Assembly (NCBI GenBank): GCA_037178625.1 | Contig: CM074140.1 | Coordinates: 1,674,001 to 1,738,000 of the forward strand | Length of the DNA: 64,000 nucleotides | Reading direction: 5' to 3' | From: Skeletonema tropicum | Taxonomy: Eukaryota > Bacillariophyta > Thalassiosirophyceae > Thalassiosirales > Thalassiosiraceae | Part shown: piece after piece, positions 40,605 to 49,429 of the stretch | How positions within the stretch are numbered: the first letter of the stretch is position 1 | How the letters are laid out: each line of letters starts with the position of its first letter | Program-made: the position numbers and the translations under genes | The notes under the pieces: model-generated | What the model was told of the DNA's origin: nothing | The model's database searches: none | What the model saw: the letters and a program-made list of their open reading frames with translations, nothing else

Positions 40605-42716
40605 TTACTTAGTTTTCTCTCCATAGTCAGAAGCGATGCCAACCTGTCCCAACACAGCCGCTTTTGCTTCTGTCTGACCCACATTGGCTTCCAATCCTTG
40701 GTACTCTCTCTTCTTGAGGAACTCTGCGGCCTCACTACTATACTCTACCATCTGACCTTTTCCTGGCAAAGACTGAAGATTGATGTCATTTGCTACCGCT
40801 GCTCGTGACTGCTCGTACTTTCCAGAAATCATGGAGAAGAACGGCTGATCTTCATCGCTGCTTTTGCTGCTTTCGTCGTCGCCTCCAGCTAATTCATTGC
40901 TTTGATCCAACCCATCGATCTCACAATCTTCGAGATCATCTTCTGCTATCCCATCATCTTCATCCCAACGTATCAAATCTCCAAAATCGCAAGAGTATCT
41001 CCCATCCCATTCTCTATACCCAAGAGCCACATCTAGCTCCATAGGTGTCAATACTGGTACCAGCATCTCATCTCTCTCCATTTTCCAAAACTTGGCAATA
41101 CTCTCTCCACATGCGATGAGCACAAAGCAATCAATTTCTGCAAAGTTGGCCAATTTGGAAGAAGCAGACGCCAATTTACCAACCGCAAAGGTATATGCAG
41201 TGCGCCCAGTAGCTTGGATACGGCGTCTCGTTCGTGCCATCATACGCCGGAATGAGTAAGATGTTGAGGTGCTGCCAATGAGGATGGCAATAGTCGTGGC
41301 AAGTTTGGCTTTTTGTATCAAAAAATACCTTCGTCGAAGTGTTCGTGAAAGTGCGGTTGATACCGCTGTATCATTTGTAGGAGAGAGTGGAGAATTAAGA
41401 ATGTCTGTACTGAGCTGATTGCTCTGTGGAGAATACGACCAGAGAGACTGTGTACCATCTGGAGCTTGGCATCGAAGAAGAATGTGAAGAAGTCTTGTGC
41501 GTGAGTTGCTATTGATCGAGTCAATGTCGATATCATCTCCAATATATAACATGGTATATTCAGAGAGCTTCAAGTCATTGGGTATTTCGAGACCACCAAT
41601 TGTTCGTGGGATGTAAAACCGCTCTCCTTTTTGTTCACTTTCCAGTTTTACGAGATCTTTTTGTGGTGGCATGCGACATGCTCCTCGGTCACAATCATTC
41701 TTGGTGGCATTATCATTACAACAGGTCGTCTGCCCACAATCAGTTTCAGGTTTGCCATCATTACAACATTCCGTCTCTCCACTTTTGCCACCGCCACAGC
41801 AGCTGCTAACCGAACCTCTCCCTTTTGATAATTCATTTCTACCGACGCTCAATTGTTGTTTAGGTACCTTACCAAGAACCACATCAATCTTTCCAGATTG
41901 TTCTAACGCAGCCTTCAAGTCTTCAATGCAATGATGATACTTCACTTCGTACAACAGTAGTAGTTTTGTCACTTTCTTGGGATCTGCATCATCATCTTCT
42001 GTCAATCTCAGTTTCTCATCAAGTGCTTTGTCTACACTTTCCTCATCTCGTTTCATCTGATTATCAATTTCGCAGCAAATCAAATTGACACACTGATCCC
42101 ATTTGTTATTCGATGCACCAAACGAATACACTACAGGAATGCTCTCGGTTGGAGCCAAGCAGGCATATCCATAATGAACTATCACATGTGCATTGAGATG
42201 ATTTGCAGAGACCTCATCTGGACAGCAGGATCCATAGGTGGTATCCCCAAGAATGAATACCAATGGAAATTGTTGCAAGTGGTTATTAATGGGAGTAGAA
42301 ATAGCAGTTGCTGTTGCGTCTTGTTGAGAGAGGAGCTTTGATTTGTACGCTGACATGATGGCATGTTCCATCAGCCACGAAACCTCGGATGCATCGGCGA
42401 GTAGCTCGTCTGGAAATTGGAGCGCCACACGACATAGAAATCCATCTTCCTCATTATCATTAGATTCGATGGAAGAAGAAGTAGCAGCAGTGTTTGACGC
42501 CAAAAGTAGTCGACCGCGTGATGTATTTGTTGACCAATCCAGCTTTTCGACGACTTCCTTTGCTACACGGTCGATTTCATAATATTCTTCTACTGAGATG
42601 TTGCCGCGTTCAGATGAAGACGAGGATTTATGAGCAGCATCAGTGATATCATTGGAAGCAGCTGCTTCTTCCATGATACGACTGCCGTCGTCGAACATTA
42701 TCCGTGGAGGACTCAT
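40605..42716 (-). CDS. DPH2: Diphthamide biosynthesis protein 2
   Basis: Single exon, 703 residues. The N-terminal part shows CRVALQFPDELLADASEVSW and FPLVFILGDTTYGSCCPDEV with AHVIVHYGYACLAPTESIPV, the DPH1/DPH2 core with the first Cys region. Later segments include FYIPRTIGGLEIPNDLKLSE, KLATTIAILIGSTSTSYSF and FAEIDCFVLIACGESIAKFW, typical of DPH2. DPH2 partners DPH1 in the radical [4Fe-4S] complex that starts diphthamide formation on the His of elongation factor 2. Longer than usual (about 490-530) because of acidic Ser-rich insertions and a Cys-rich insertion at about residues 300-350 (CCGGGKSGETECCNDGKPET and on, nine Cys). Confidence 0.88.
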   Translation of the reverse strand: MSPPRIMFDDGSRIMEEAAASNDITDAAHKSSSSSERGNISVEEYYEIDRVAKEVVEKLDWSTNTSRGRLLLASNTAATSSSIESNDNEEDGFLCRVALQFPDELLADASEVSWLMEHAIMSAYKSKLLSQQDATATAISTPINNHLQQFPLVFILGDTTYGSCCPDEVSANHLNAHVIVHYGYACLAPTESIPVVYSFGASNNKWDQCVNLICCEIDNQMKRDEESVDKALDEKLRLTEDDDADPKKVTKLLLLYEVKYHHCIEDLKAALEQSGKIDVVLGKVPKQQLSVGRNELSKGRGSVSSCCGGGKSGETECCNDGKPETDCGQTTCCNDNATKNDCDRGACRMPPQKDLVKLESEQKGERFYIPRTIGGLEIPNDLKLSEYTMLYIGDDIDIDSINSNSRTRLLHILLRCQAPDGTQSLWSYSPQSNQLSTDILNSPLSPTNDTAVSTALSRTLRRRYFLIQKAKLATTIAILIGSTSTSYSFRRMMARTRRRIQATGRTAYTFAVGKLASASSKLANFAEIDCFVLIACGESIAKFWKMERDEMLVPVLTPMELDVALGYREWDGRYSCDFGDLIRWDEDDGIAEDDLEDCEIDGLDQSNELAGGDDESSKSSDEDQPFFSMISGKYEQSRAAVANDINLQSLPGKGQMVEYSSEAAEFLKKREYQGLEANVGQTEAKAAVLGQVGIASDYGEKTK

Positions 42717-43722
42717 GGTAGGGGATTTGCCTCTTCTTTTTTCTTTTTTTCGGTTGTGGTTTCAACTGCTGAAAGCTACGTCACAGCTTCCCTCGGCTGG
42801 GGTGATAGATGGCCTGTGATGCTCCTGTGATGGCGTTGTCAATTTTCATTATATTCATGATGAAAAAGGAGGGTAAGAGAAGGAAGGAAGAGCGAAATGG
42901 GAGGAAATAGGTCTGCTGGGGAAGACAAGAATTTAGTGCGCGGCCGCACTGGCGCACTAGAATCAAAAGCCTAGGTAATACTTGCACTACTAACTAACTA
43001 CCTCTGCTCTCTCTCATTATGTATTTAGATGTACGTTTTACCAATATGTCAGACTAAAGAAGGAACTAGTACAAAACTAAAACAAAAAGAGACTTCCAAC
43101 CGAGAGGAGTCTTCTCTCTCCAGATACATAGTCTCACAAAGCAACTGTCCCACAACTTCAAGAATCAGTGACTGGACCAACATCGACTTGACTGGATAAG
43201 TTTTACAAGGATGCGCTACTTTCCTTTGCACTTGCATGCCCCAAACTGTATACCTCTCTGTTATGCAATGACTTTGTTGTTGCTGTCAGTGTAGTACCTA
43301 TATCACATTTTCTCGGTGAATCAATACTGGAGTAGTCTTCCTCCATCCTCACTCACATCACTTCCTATTTTTCCAACCACCACAACTGTCATGTATCCAA
43401 CCCTCCACAGCTACTTCGTGTTGCGCCTGAAACGAACGATCAATTAGACAATTAGACAACTCTGTCCATTGAAGATGAGGTAGACGAAGAAGCTATGGCT
43501 CGACTATCTGCTGTACTATCGAGCTCTGAGCACCATACAAGGCGCAGCATCAGCTTGAGGCATCCCCGATGGATTCACTTGCTTGCTTTTCAATCAGTTC
43601 CGCGCTATTTCCGATGAGAAATCTACGTAGGAATTGGTAATATCTTCCGATAAAAAATTCCATTCCTAGCCAAATTTGCTCGGCTCATCACCAACATTGT
43701 CGAAGTTTTGACGTTGATCACC
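42717..43722. other. Divergent intergenic region of about 1 kb
   Basis: This lies between the starts of DPH2 and the 44-aa repeat gene. A pyrimidine tract near 42,727-42,750 (TTGCCTCTTCTTTTTTCTTT) recurs at 48,551-48,575 beyond the repeat gene. Nothing else was recognised. Confidence 0.45.
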
Positions 43723-46700
43723 ATGAACTTCATCACACCACTCCTTCATTATTTGAGCAGCGCCCTTGGTGTTGTTACGGGGCCCACCGCTTATGGTGGG
43801 GCCCGTGGCGATGACGGGCCCTGCCCTGCTGCCTGTCATCATTCCGCAAGCAATGAACATCCTCCGTCACTGAGGAGCCCGGAAAAAAATGACGGCGCGG
43901 ATCAGTCCAAGGCATCGTGTGATGATAAATCATCCTCGTCAACGTCTAGATGGGCTGTATCCAACAGAAAATACAAAAGCACGAAGAAAAAAGCCAAACA
44001 TTTCCGTCAACGCACGAGTAAACAAAACGATATTCATATTACAGCCAAGAAGTCCTCATCTTCTTCAACACTTGATTGGATAAAGTTCATCATCCAGCAG
44101 CTCTGTTTATTATTCATTTTCAGCAATTGCATCCAATGTGTTCAAGCATCATCATCCGGTGGCAATGCAGCAGCAGCTGCATCAACATCCGGTATTGCAG
44201 TAGTAGCAGCAGCTGCGGCAGGCTCTCTAGCAAACACGATTCGAAAGAGAGCGGGCACGAACAATGATTCTACTCCACGACGCACAAAGAGGAGACGCAC
44301 CAAAAATGAAAGTAATCATCCAGCAATAGTCTTTCTTGAAAAGTGTGGTGCAAGCAAATCTTTGTTAGAAGCTGCGAGTAATTTGTTGAAGAGTGATGAC
44401 AACAACGCTATTCAGAAAGTGATAGTCAATCTTTTGAATCTCCTCGGCAATGACATCATTGGAGCAGATGAATTGAAACAGCAGTTTATTTCATTGAAAG
44501 AACAATTGTACACTGCATTCATGGATATATCTGGTGCTGAGTACGAAGGCCGGATCAACTTTGGAGACTGTTTATCGCTGGATACAGCTTTATTGATTCT
44601 AAAACACTACGCACCAGACAGCTGTGTTGGAACAGTATGTGAAGGAGTACGCAATCTAATTTGGAGAGGGAATGTGTGCATTCTTCAATTTCTGTTAGTG
44701 CTGCCGCGTTCACTCCATAAAGAAGCAGGAGGAGGTGACTGGACAAAGGATATTATTGACGGAATTGGCGCTCTTATAAAGTTTGTTGATATGCTCCTTC
44801 TCGCACCAAAGAACAAAAAGACATTCGCCCAGGAATTTCGGAGCTTTGCCACCAAGCACGGAGTGACTACGAGTGATTTGAAATTGGTTACCTTCATCTT
44901 TTATGCCATGCATATCAAGTTTTATCAGCTCGTGAATGGTAATTCAAATGCAACTCTAACTGTTGTATGTGCTTCAGCAGAGACTCATAAATGTTGGTTT
45001 GATCGTTGCAGTGAATTCAAAAATGAGGTGGTGGATAATTTAGGGCGACTCCCGCATGGTGAGCAAATTGCAGCGAGAAGATTGGCGAATATATTACAAT
45101 ACCCTGACGAAGCTCTCGAAGAGATCAGTGAGCAACTCCTTCGGGCATACACAGCTGTTGCTGAGGAGTTTGCTGACTTCAACGTCCCTGCACTTGAGGA
45201 TGGATCTAAAATTGCCCAGCGCTTCGCTGGCAGAATCGATATGACTGATGACGAAAAAGAAGCATTGTTGAACACCATCAGGGAATCATGTCGAAAGGGT
45301 GGTCGAAAGTCTGCTGACATGCTAGAAGAAGCAGCAGATCTGGTATTGCAACTAAGAGAAGAAGGTTTTTGTGACTCATATATAGAAGCTTTGGCTTTGC
45401 TGGACTTTATCCTTGGTAAGAATTATCGAAAACGTTGGGAAGCGACACAGATGGCACCTGCTGTAATAGCTTTTGTGAAAGAACAACGCGAGTTCCTCGG
45501 CAAGTGCAAGTCGGATGAAGAAACTCTTGCGGCGATTGAGCATGAATTTGGTAAAAATTATGTTCGAGTGTGGGTGAAGCTTGCAAAGGATGCGACTGCA
45601 TTTGTGATAGAGCAACGAAAGCAGGGCAAGTGTATGAAGAACAAAGAGGCAATTGCAGCGATCAAGGAGGAGTTTTCCGAGAATCATGCCCGAGCGTGGG
45701 AATTGAAATTTATGATACCGATTGCAACAGATTTCATCAAAGATCGACGAAAGGAGGGCAAATGCGAGACGTTTGACTTGGCTTTTGCGGCGATTCAGGA
45801 AGAATTTGGGATGAGTTATGCTCAAGCGTGGGAATGTACGCAGATGAAATCAATTGCAGCAGATTTCATCAAAAAGCAACGTGCCAATGGCAAGTGTGAG
45901 ACGTTTCAAGAAGCTTTTGCGGCGATTCAGGAAGAATTTGGGATGAGTTATGCTCAAGCGTGGGAATGTACGCAGATGAAATCAATTGCAGCAGATTTCA
46001 TCAAAAAGCAACGTGCCAATGGCAAGTGTGAGACGTTTCAAGAAGCTTTTGCGGCGATTCAGGAAGAATTTGGGATGAGTTATGCTCAAGCGTGGGAATG
46101 TACGCAGATGAAATCAATTGCAGCAGATTTCATCAAAAAGCAACGTGCCAATGGCAAGTGTGAGACGTTTCAAGAAGCTTTTGCGGCGATTCAGGAAGAA
46201 TTTGGGATGAGTTATGCTCAAGCGTGGGAATGTACGCAGATGAAATCAATTGCAGCAGATTTCATCAAAAAGCAACGTGCCAATGGCAAGTGTGAGACGT
46301 TTCAAGAAGCTTTTGCGGCGATTCAGGAAGAATTTGGGATGAGTTATGCTCAAGCGTGGGAATGTACGCAGATGAAATCAATTGCAGCAGATTTCATCAA
46401 AAAGCAACGTGCCAATGGTATGTGTGAGACGTTTCAAGAAGCTTTTGCGGCGATTCAGGAAGAATTTGGGATGAGTTATGCTCGAGCGTGGGAATGTACG
46501 CAGATGATACCGATTGCGACAGATTTCATCAAAAAGCAACGTGCCAATGGCATGTGTGAGACGTTTCAAGAAGCTTTTGCGGCGATTCAGGAAGAATTTG
46601 GGATGAGTTATGCTCAAGCGTGGGAATGTACGCAGATGAAATCAATTGCAGCAGATTTCATCAAAAAGCAACGTGCCAATGGCAAGTGTGAGACGTTTCA

Positions 46701-48456
46701 AGAAGCTTTTGCGGCGATTCAGGAAGAATTTGGGATGAGTTATGCTCAAGCGTGGGAATGTACGCAGATGAAATCAATTGCAGCAGATTTCATCAAAAAG
46801 CAACGTGCCAATGGCAAGTGTGAGACGTTTCAAGAAGCTTTTGCGGCGATTCAGGAAGAATTTGGGATGAGTTATGCTCAAGCGTGGGAATGTACGCAGA
46901 TGAAATCAATTGCAGCAGATTTCATCAAAAAGCAACGTGCCAATGGCAAGTGTGAGACGTTTCAAGAAGCTTTTGCGGCGATTCAGGAAGAGTTGGGGAT
47001 GAGTTATGCTCAAGCGTGGGAATGTACGCAGATGATACCGATTGCGACAGATTTCATCAAAAAGCAACGTGCCAATGGCATGTTTGAGACGTTTCAAGAA
47101 GCTTTTGCGGCGATTCAGGAAGAATTTGGGATGAGTTATGCTCAAGCGTGGGAATGTACGCAGATGAAATCAATTGCAGCAGATTTCATCAAAAAGCAAC
47201 GTGCCAATGGCAAGTGTGAGACGTTTCAAGAAGCTTTTGCGGCGATTCAGGAAGAATTTGGGATGAGTTATGCTCAAGCGTGGGAATGTACGCAGATGAA
47301 ATCAATTGCAGCAGATTTCATCAAAAAGCAACGTGCCAATGGCATGTTTGAGACGTTTCAAGAAGCTTTTGCGGCGATTCAGGAAGAGTTTGGGATGAGT
47401 TATGCTCAAGCGTGGGAATATACGCAGATGAAATCAATTGCAGCAGATTTCATCAAAAAGCAACGTGCCAATGGCATGTTTGAGACGTTTCCAGAAGCTT
47501 TTGCGGCGATTGAGAAGGAATTTGGTCTGAGTTATGCTCAAGCGTGGGAATGTACGCAGATGAAATCAATTGCAGCAGATTTCATCAAAAAGCAACGTGC
47601 CAATGGCAAGTGTGAGGAGCATGACGATGCTATTGATGCGATCAAGGAAAGATATGGTGAAAGTTATGCTCGAGCGTGGGAATCAACGCAGATGGCACCG
47701 GTTGCGGCAGCTTTCATCAAAAAGCAACGTGCCAATGGCAAGTGCAAGGAAGATGACGAAGCTTTTGCGGCGATTGAGGAAGAATTTGGACCTAACTTTG
47801 CTCGAGCGTGGGGAAAATATCGTATGGTACCGATTGCAGCAGCTTTCATTGAAAAGCAACGAAAGGAGGGCAAGTGTGAGGAGCATGACGATGCTATTGA
47901 TGCGATCAAGGAAAGATATGGTGAAAGTTATGCTCGAGCGTGGGAATCAACGCAGATGGCACCGGTTGCGGCAGCTTTCATCAAAAAGCAACGTGCCAAT
48001 GGCAAGTGCAAGGAGCACCACGTGGCTTTTGTGGCGATTGATAATGAATTTGGTCCGATTGTTGCTCAAGCGTGGGAAACAACACTGATGTCAACAGAGC
48101 AAATTCAGTTGTCCAGATGCGAAAGGAAAAATGAGTATATTGCTGAATATGCAACTCTAGCTAAGGCGAGATATGAGTCTGAGCAAGAAAAGAAACGTCG
48201 AAATAAAGAGGAAGCCACCCTTAGACCTGCAAAGATTGCCCTGAAAAGATATGTACAGCTCCTGCATGAAGGAAAATTGCACCATCTGACAAGAAATGAT
48301 ATGAAACCTCTCTTGAATTACATTGTCACATGTCATCCAAAGGGTAAATGTGACAAACCTTCCAAATACACAAGTGTGGCAAAGATGATGAACCGACTTG
48401 GCATTACCATTCATGACAAAGTGGATTGCTTGACTAATTACTTCCCAGAGGAATAG
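43723..48456 (+). CDS. Giant tandem-repeat protein with 44-residue helical repeats, unknown family
   Basis: Single exon, 1577 residues from the ATG at 43723. The N-terminus is Gly/Ser/Lys-rich, with one hydrophobic segment (about 125-150, WIKFIIQQLCLLFIFSNCIQ), an Ala-rich stretch and a basic cluster PRRTKRRRTK that could be a nuclear signal. Residues about 190-530 form a non-repeated helical domain. From about 540 to 1460 come about 21 copies of a 44-residue unit, consensus IAADFIKKQRANGKCETFQE then AFAAIQEEFGMSYAQAWECT then QMKS. Invariant points are GKC and the AW pair, suggesting a two-helix repeat stacking as a solenoid. The C-terminal 110 residues are basic (RLGITIHDKVDCLTNYFPEE end). 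I recognise no family. A binding scaffold is likely. Confidence 0.8.
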   Translation: MNFITPLLHYLSSALGVVTGPTAYGGARGDDGPCPAACHHSASNEHPPSLRSPEKNDGADQSKASCDDKSSSSTSRWAVSNRKYKSTKKKAKHFRQRTSKQNDIHITAKKSSSSSTLDWIKFIIQQLCLLFIFSNCIQCVQASSSGGNAAAAASTSGIAVVAAAAAGSLANTIRKRAGTNNDSTPRRTKRRRTKNESNHPAIVFLEKCGASKSLLEAASNLLKSDDNNAIQKVIVNLLNLLGNDIIGADELKQQFISLKEQLYTAFMDISGAEYEGRINFGDCLSLDTALLILKHYAPDSCVGTVCEGVRNLIWRGNVCILQFLLVLPRSLHKEAGGGDWTKDIIDGIGALIKFVDMLLLAPKNKKTFAQEFRSFATKHGVTTSDLKLVTFIFYAMHIKFYQLVNGNSNATLTVVCASAETHKCWFDRCSEFKNEVVDNLGRLPHGEQIAARRLANILQYPDEALEEISEQLLRAYTAVAEEFADFNVPALEDGSKIAQRFAGRIDMTDDEKEALLNTIRESCRKGGRKSADMLEEAADLVLQLREEGFCDSYIEALALLDFILGKNYRKRWEATQMAPAVIAFVKEQREFLGKCKSDEETLAAIEHEFGKNYVRVWVKLAKDATAFVIEQRKQGKCMKNKEAIAAIKEEFSENHARAWELKFMIPIATDFIKDRRKEGKCETFDLAFAAIQEEFGMSYAQAWECTQMKSIAADFIKKQRANGKCETFQEAFAAIQEEFGMSYAQAWECTQMKSIAADFIKKQRANGKCETFQEAFAAIQEEFGMSYAQAWECTQMKSIAADFIKKQRANGKCETFQEAFAAIQEEFGMSYAQAWECTQMKSIAADFIKKQRANGKCETFQEAFAAIQEEFGMSYAQAWECTQMKSIAADFIKKQRANGMCETFQEAFAAIQEEFGMSYARAWECTQMIPIATDFIKKQRANGMCETFQEAFAAIQEEFGMSYAQAWECTQMKSIAADFIKKQRANGKCETFQEAFAAIQEEFGMSYAQAWECTQMKSIAADFIKKQRANGKCETFQEAFAAIQEEFGMSYAQAWECTQMKSIAADFIKKQRANGKCETFQEAFAAIQEELGMSYAQAWECTQMIPIATDFIKKQRANGMFETFQEAFAAIQEEFGMSYAQAWECTQMKSIAADFIKKQRANGKCETFQEAFAAIQEEFGMSYAQAWECTQMKSIAADFIKKQRANGMFETFQEAFAAIQEEFGMSYAQAWEYTQMKSIAADFIKKQRANGMFETFPEAFAAIEKEFGLSYAQAWECTQMKSIAADFIKKQRANGKCEEHDDAIDAIKERYGESYARAWESTQMAPVAAAFIKKQRANGKCKEDDEAFAAIEEEFGPNFARAWGKYRMVPIAAAFIEKQRKEGKCEEHDDAIDAIKERYGESYARAWESTQMAPVAAAFIKKQRANGKCKEHHVAFVAIDNEFGPIVAQAWETTLMSTEQIQLSRCERKNEYIAEYATLAKARYESEQEKKRRNKEEATLRPAKIALKRYVQLLHEGKLHHLTRNDMKPLLNYIVTCHPKGKCDKPSKYTSVAKMMNRLGITIHDKVDCLTNYFPEE
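45335..48098 (+). repeat. 132-bp in-frame tandem repeat, about 21 units
   Basis: Units repeat every 132 bp without exception. The outer units (three or four at each end) differ at many codons, while about fifteen central units (about 45,731-47,600) are nearly identical in DNA, differing at a handful of sites such as GGCAAGTGT against GGCATGTTT. Identity at silent positions shows recent expansion or gene conversion rather than selection on protein alone. Confidence 0.93.
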
Positions 48457-48726
48457 GTCCAGAATATTATCTATAAACCTAGTGTAACCAATATTTTGTA
48501 ACTGACCATGACTTGGAACACTAGGAAAAAGTCCACCATAAGTCAAGCTTTTGCCTCTTCTTTTTTCTTTTTCTGGTTTGTGGTTTGTGGCTCCACGTTC
48601 ATAAGTAGGAATTAGTAGAAAACATTGCGGGATAGTGGGAAAGAAAAATGTCATGGTAATGGTACCATGTGCAGAACTATGCAGTGGAGGGCACGAGGCA
48701 AGGTACTTATGTAGGGATCCGACCCC

Positions 48727-48824
48727 GTCCGTGAGATTGTTACCCGCGTAACAGTTACATCTCTGGCGGCGGCGTTCATCATACCAGACCCCGTAGATCT
48801 CTGTTACGTAATAATCTCACGGAC
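48727..48824. mobile_element. Small foldback element, 98 bp
   Basis: The ends GTCCGTGAGATTGTTAC (48727) and GTAATAATCTCACGGAC (ending 48824) are inverted repeats with one mismatch in 17 bp. Shorter GTTAC inverted pairs lie inside. It has the size and shape of a very short MITE; no target duplication is obvious. Confidence 0.55.
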
Positions 48825-49429
48825 AATTGTGTCTGCGACTGCGAAGTTGCTGTACGAAGCCAGTTGATACAAGTGGTTCGGTCGGATCTTTTTCGTGTGC
48901 AATTATACGCGCAGCAGCTCACGCTTCGTGGATAACTTTCTTTCTTCTTCTTGGCATCTCAGTCTCATCAGACTATTTGTCTCTCCAATCTCTCTGTTCC
49001 ACTTGTACCTACTGCACGTACATTGTTTCTCCTCAACCTCAACTGTGACCCATCGATTGTGCATACATGCTTGATTCTATGCGCTCTTTCTCTGTCTGTG
49101 CATCGCTTACTCTATTCTTCTCTTCTTTATCTACGAGTGCTTGTAATTTGTAACAGCTCTTTTCGGTGCTGTTCATCAGTCTGTTCCGACTTTTCCGACT
49201 CTTTCTACAGATTTGCTTCCTCTTGCTTTTTCACCAGTATTGCACATCGCGTAGCGGCGATGGGAAGCCTTCCATTCCAGTCCGTGCGTCCATGGTTGCT
49301 GAGTGGGTTCCGACACGCGGGCAGACGGACGGACGGACTTGCTTCATCCGCTACCTGCGAGAACTGACGGGTAAGCTCTGCTTCGCTCGACTAACCAACT
49401 ATACAAGCTCAAGCTCGACCGAAGCTTGG
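48825..49429. other. Intergenic stretch, no gene recognised
   Basis: Open frames here are short and Ser/Leu/Cys-rich, with no recognisable domain or start context. The right end borders the inverted RING duplication. Confidence 0.45.

Noticed and set aside
43780..43806. GC-rich inverted repeat GGGGCCCACC...GGTGGGGCCC near the start of the repeat gene
   Set aside because: It lies inside the coding sequence and encodes Gly/Pro-rich residues; it is imperfect (offset by one base) and no regulatory role is supported.
45376..47909. Open frames on the minus strand inside the repeat gene (for example those with repeated SITHPKFFLNRRKSF)
   Set aside because: They are antisense shadows of the 132-bp unit, repeated with it, and interrupted at each variant unit.
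45335..48098. Regular 132-bp repeats as a CRISPR-like or satellite array
   Set aside because: There are no unique spacers, the period is 132 bp, and one reading frame stays open through all units. It is a coding repeat, and CRISPR arrays are not expected in nuclear DNA.
42727..48590. Pyrimidine tract TTGCCTCTTCTTTTTTCTTT on both sides of the giant repeat gene as terminal repeats of an element
   Set aside because: The shared part is short and low in complexity, and flanking bases do not continue the match. It is not enough to call the gene mobile.
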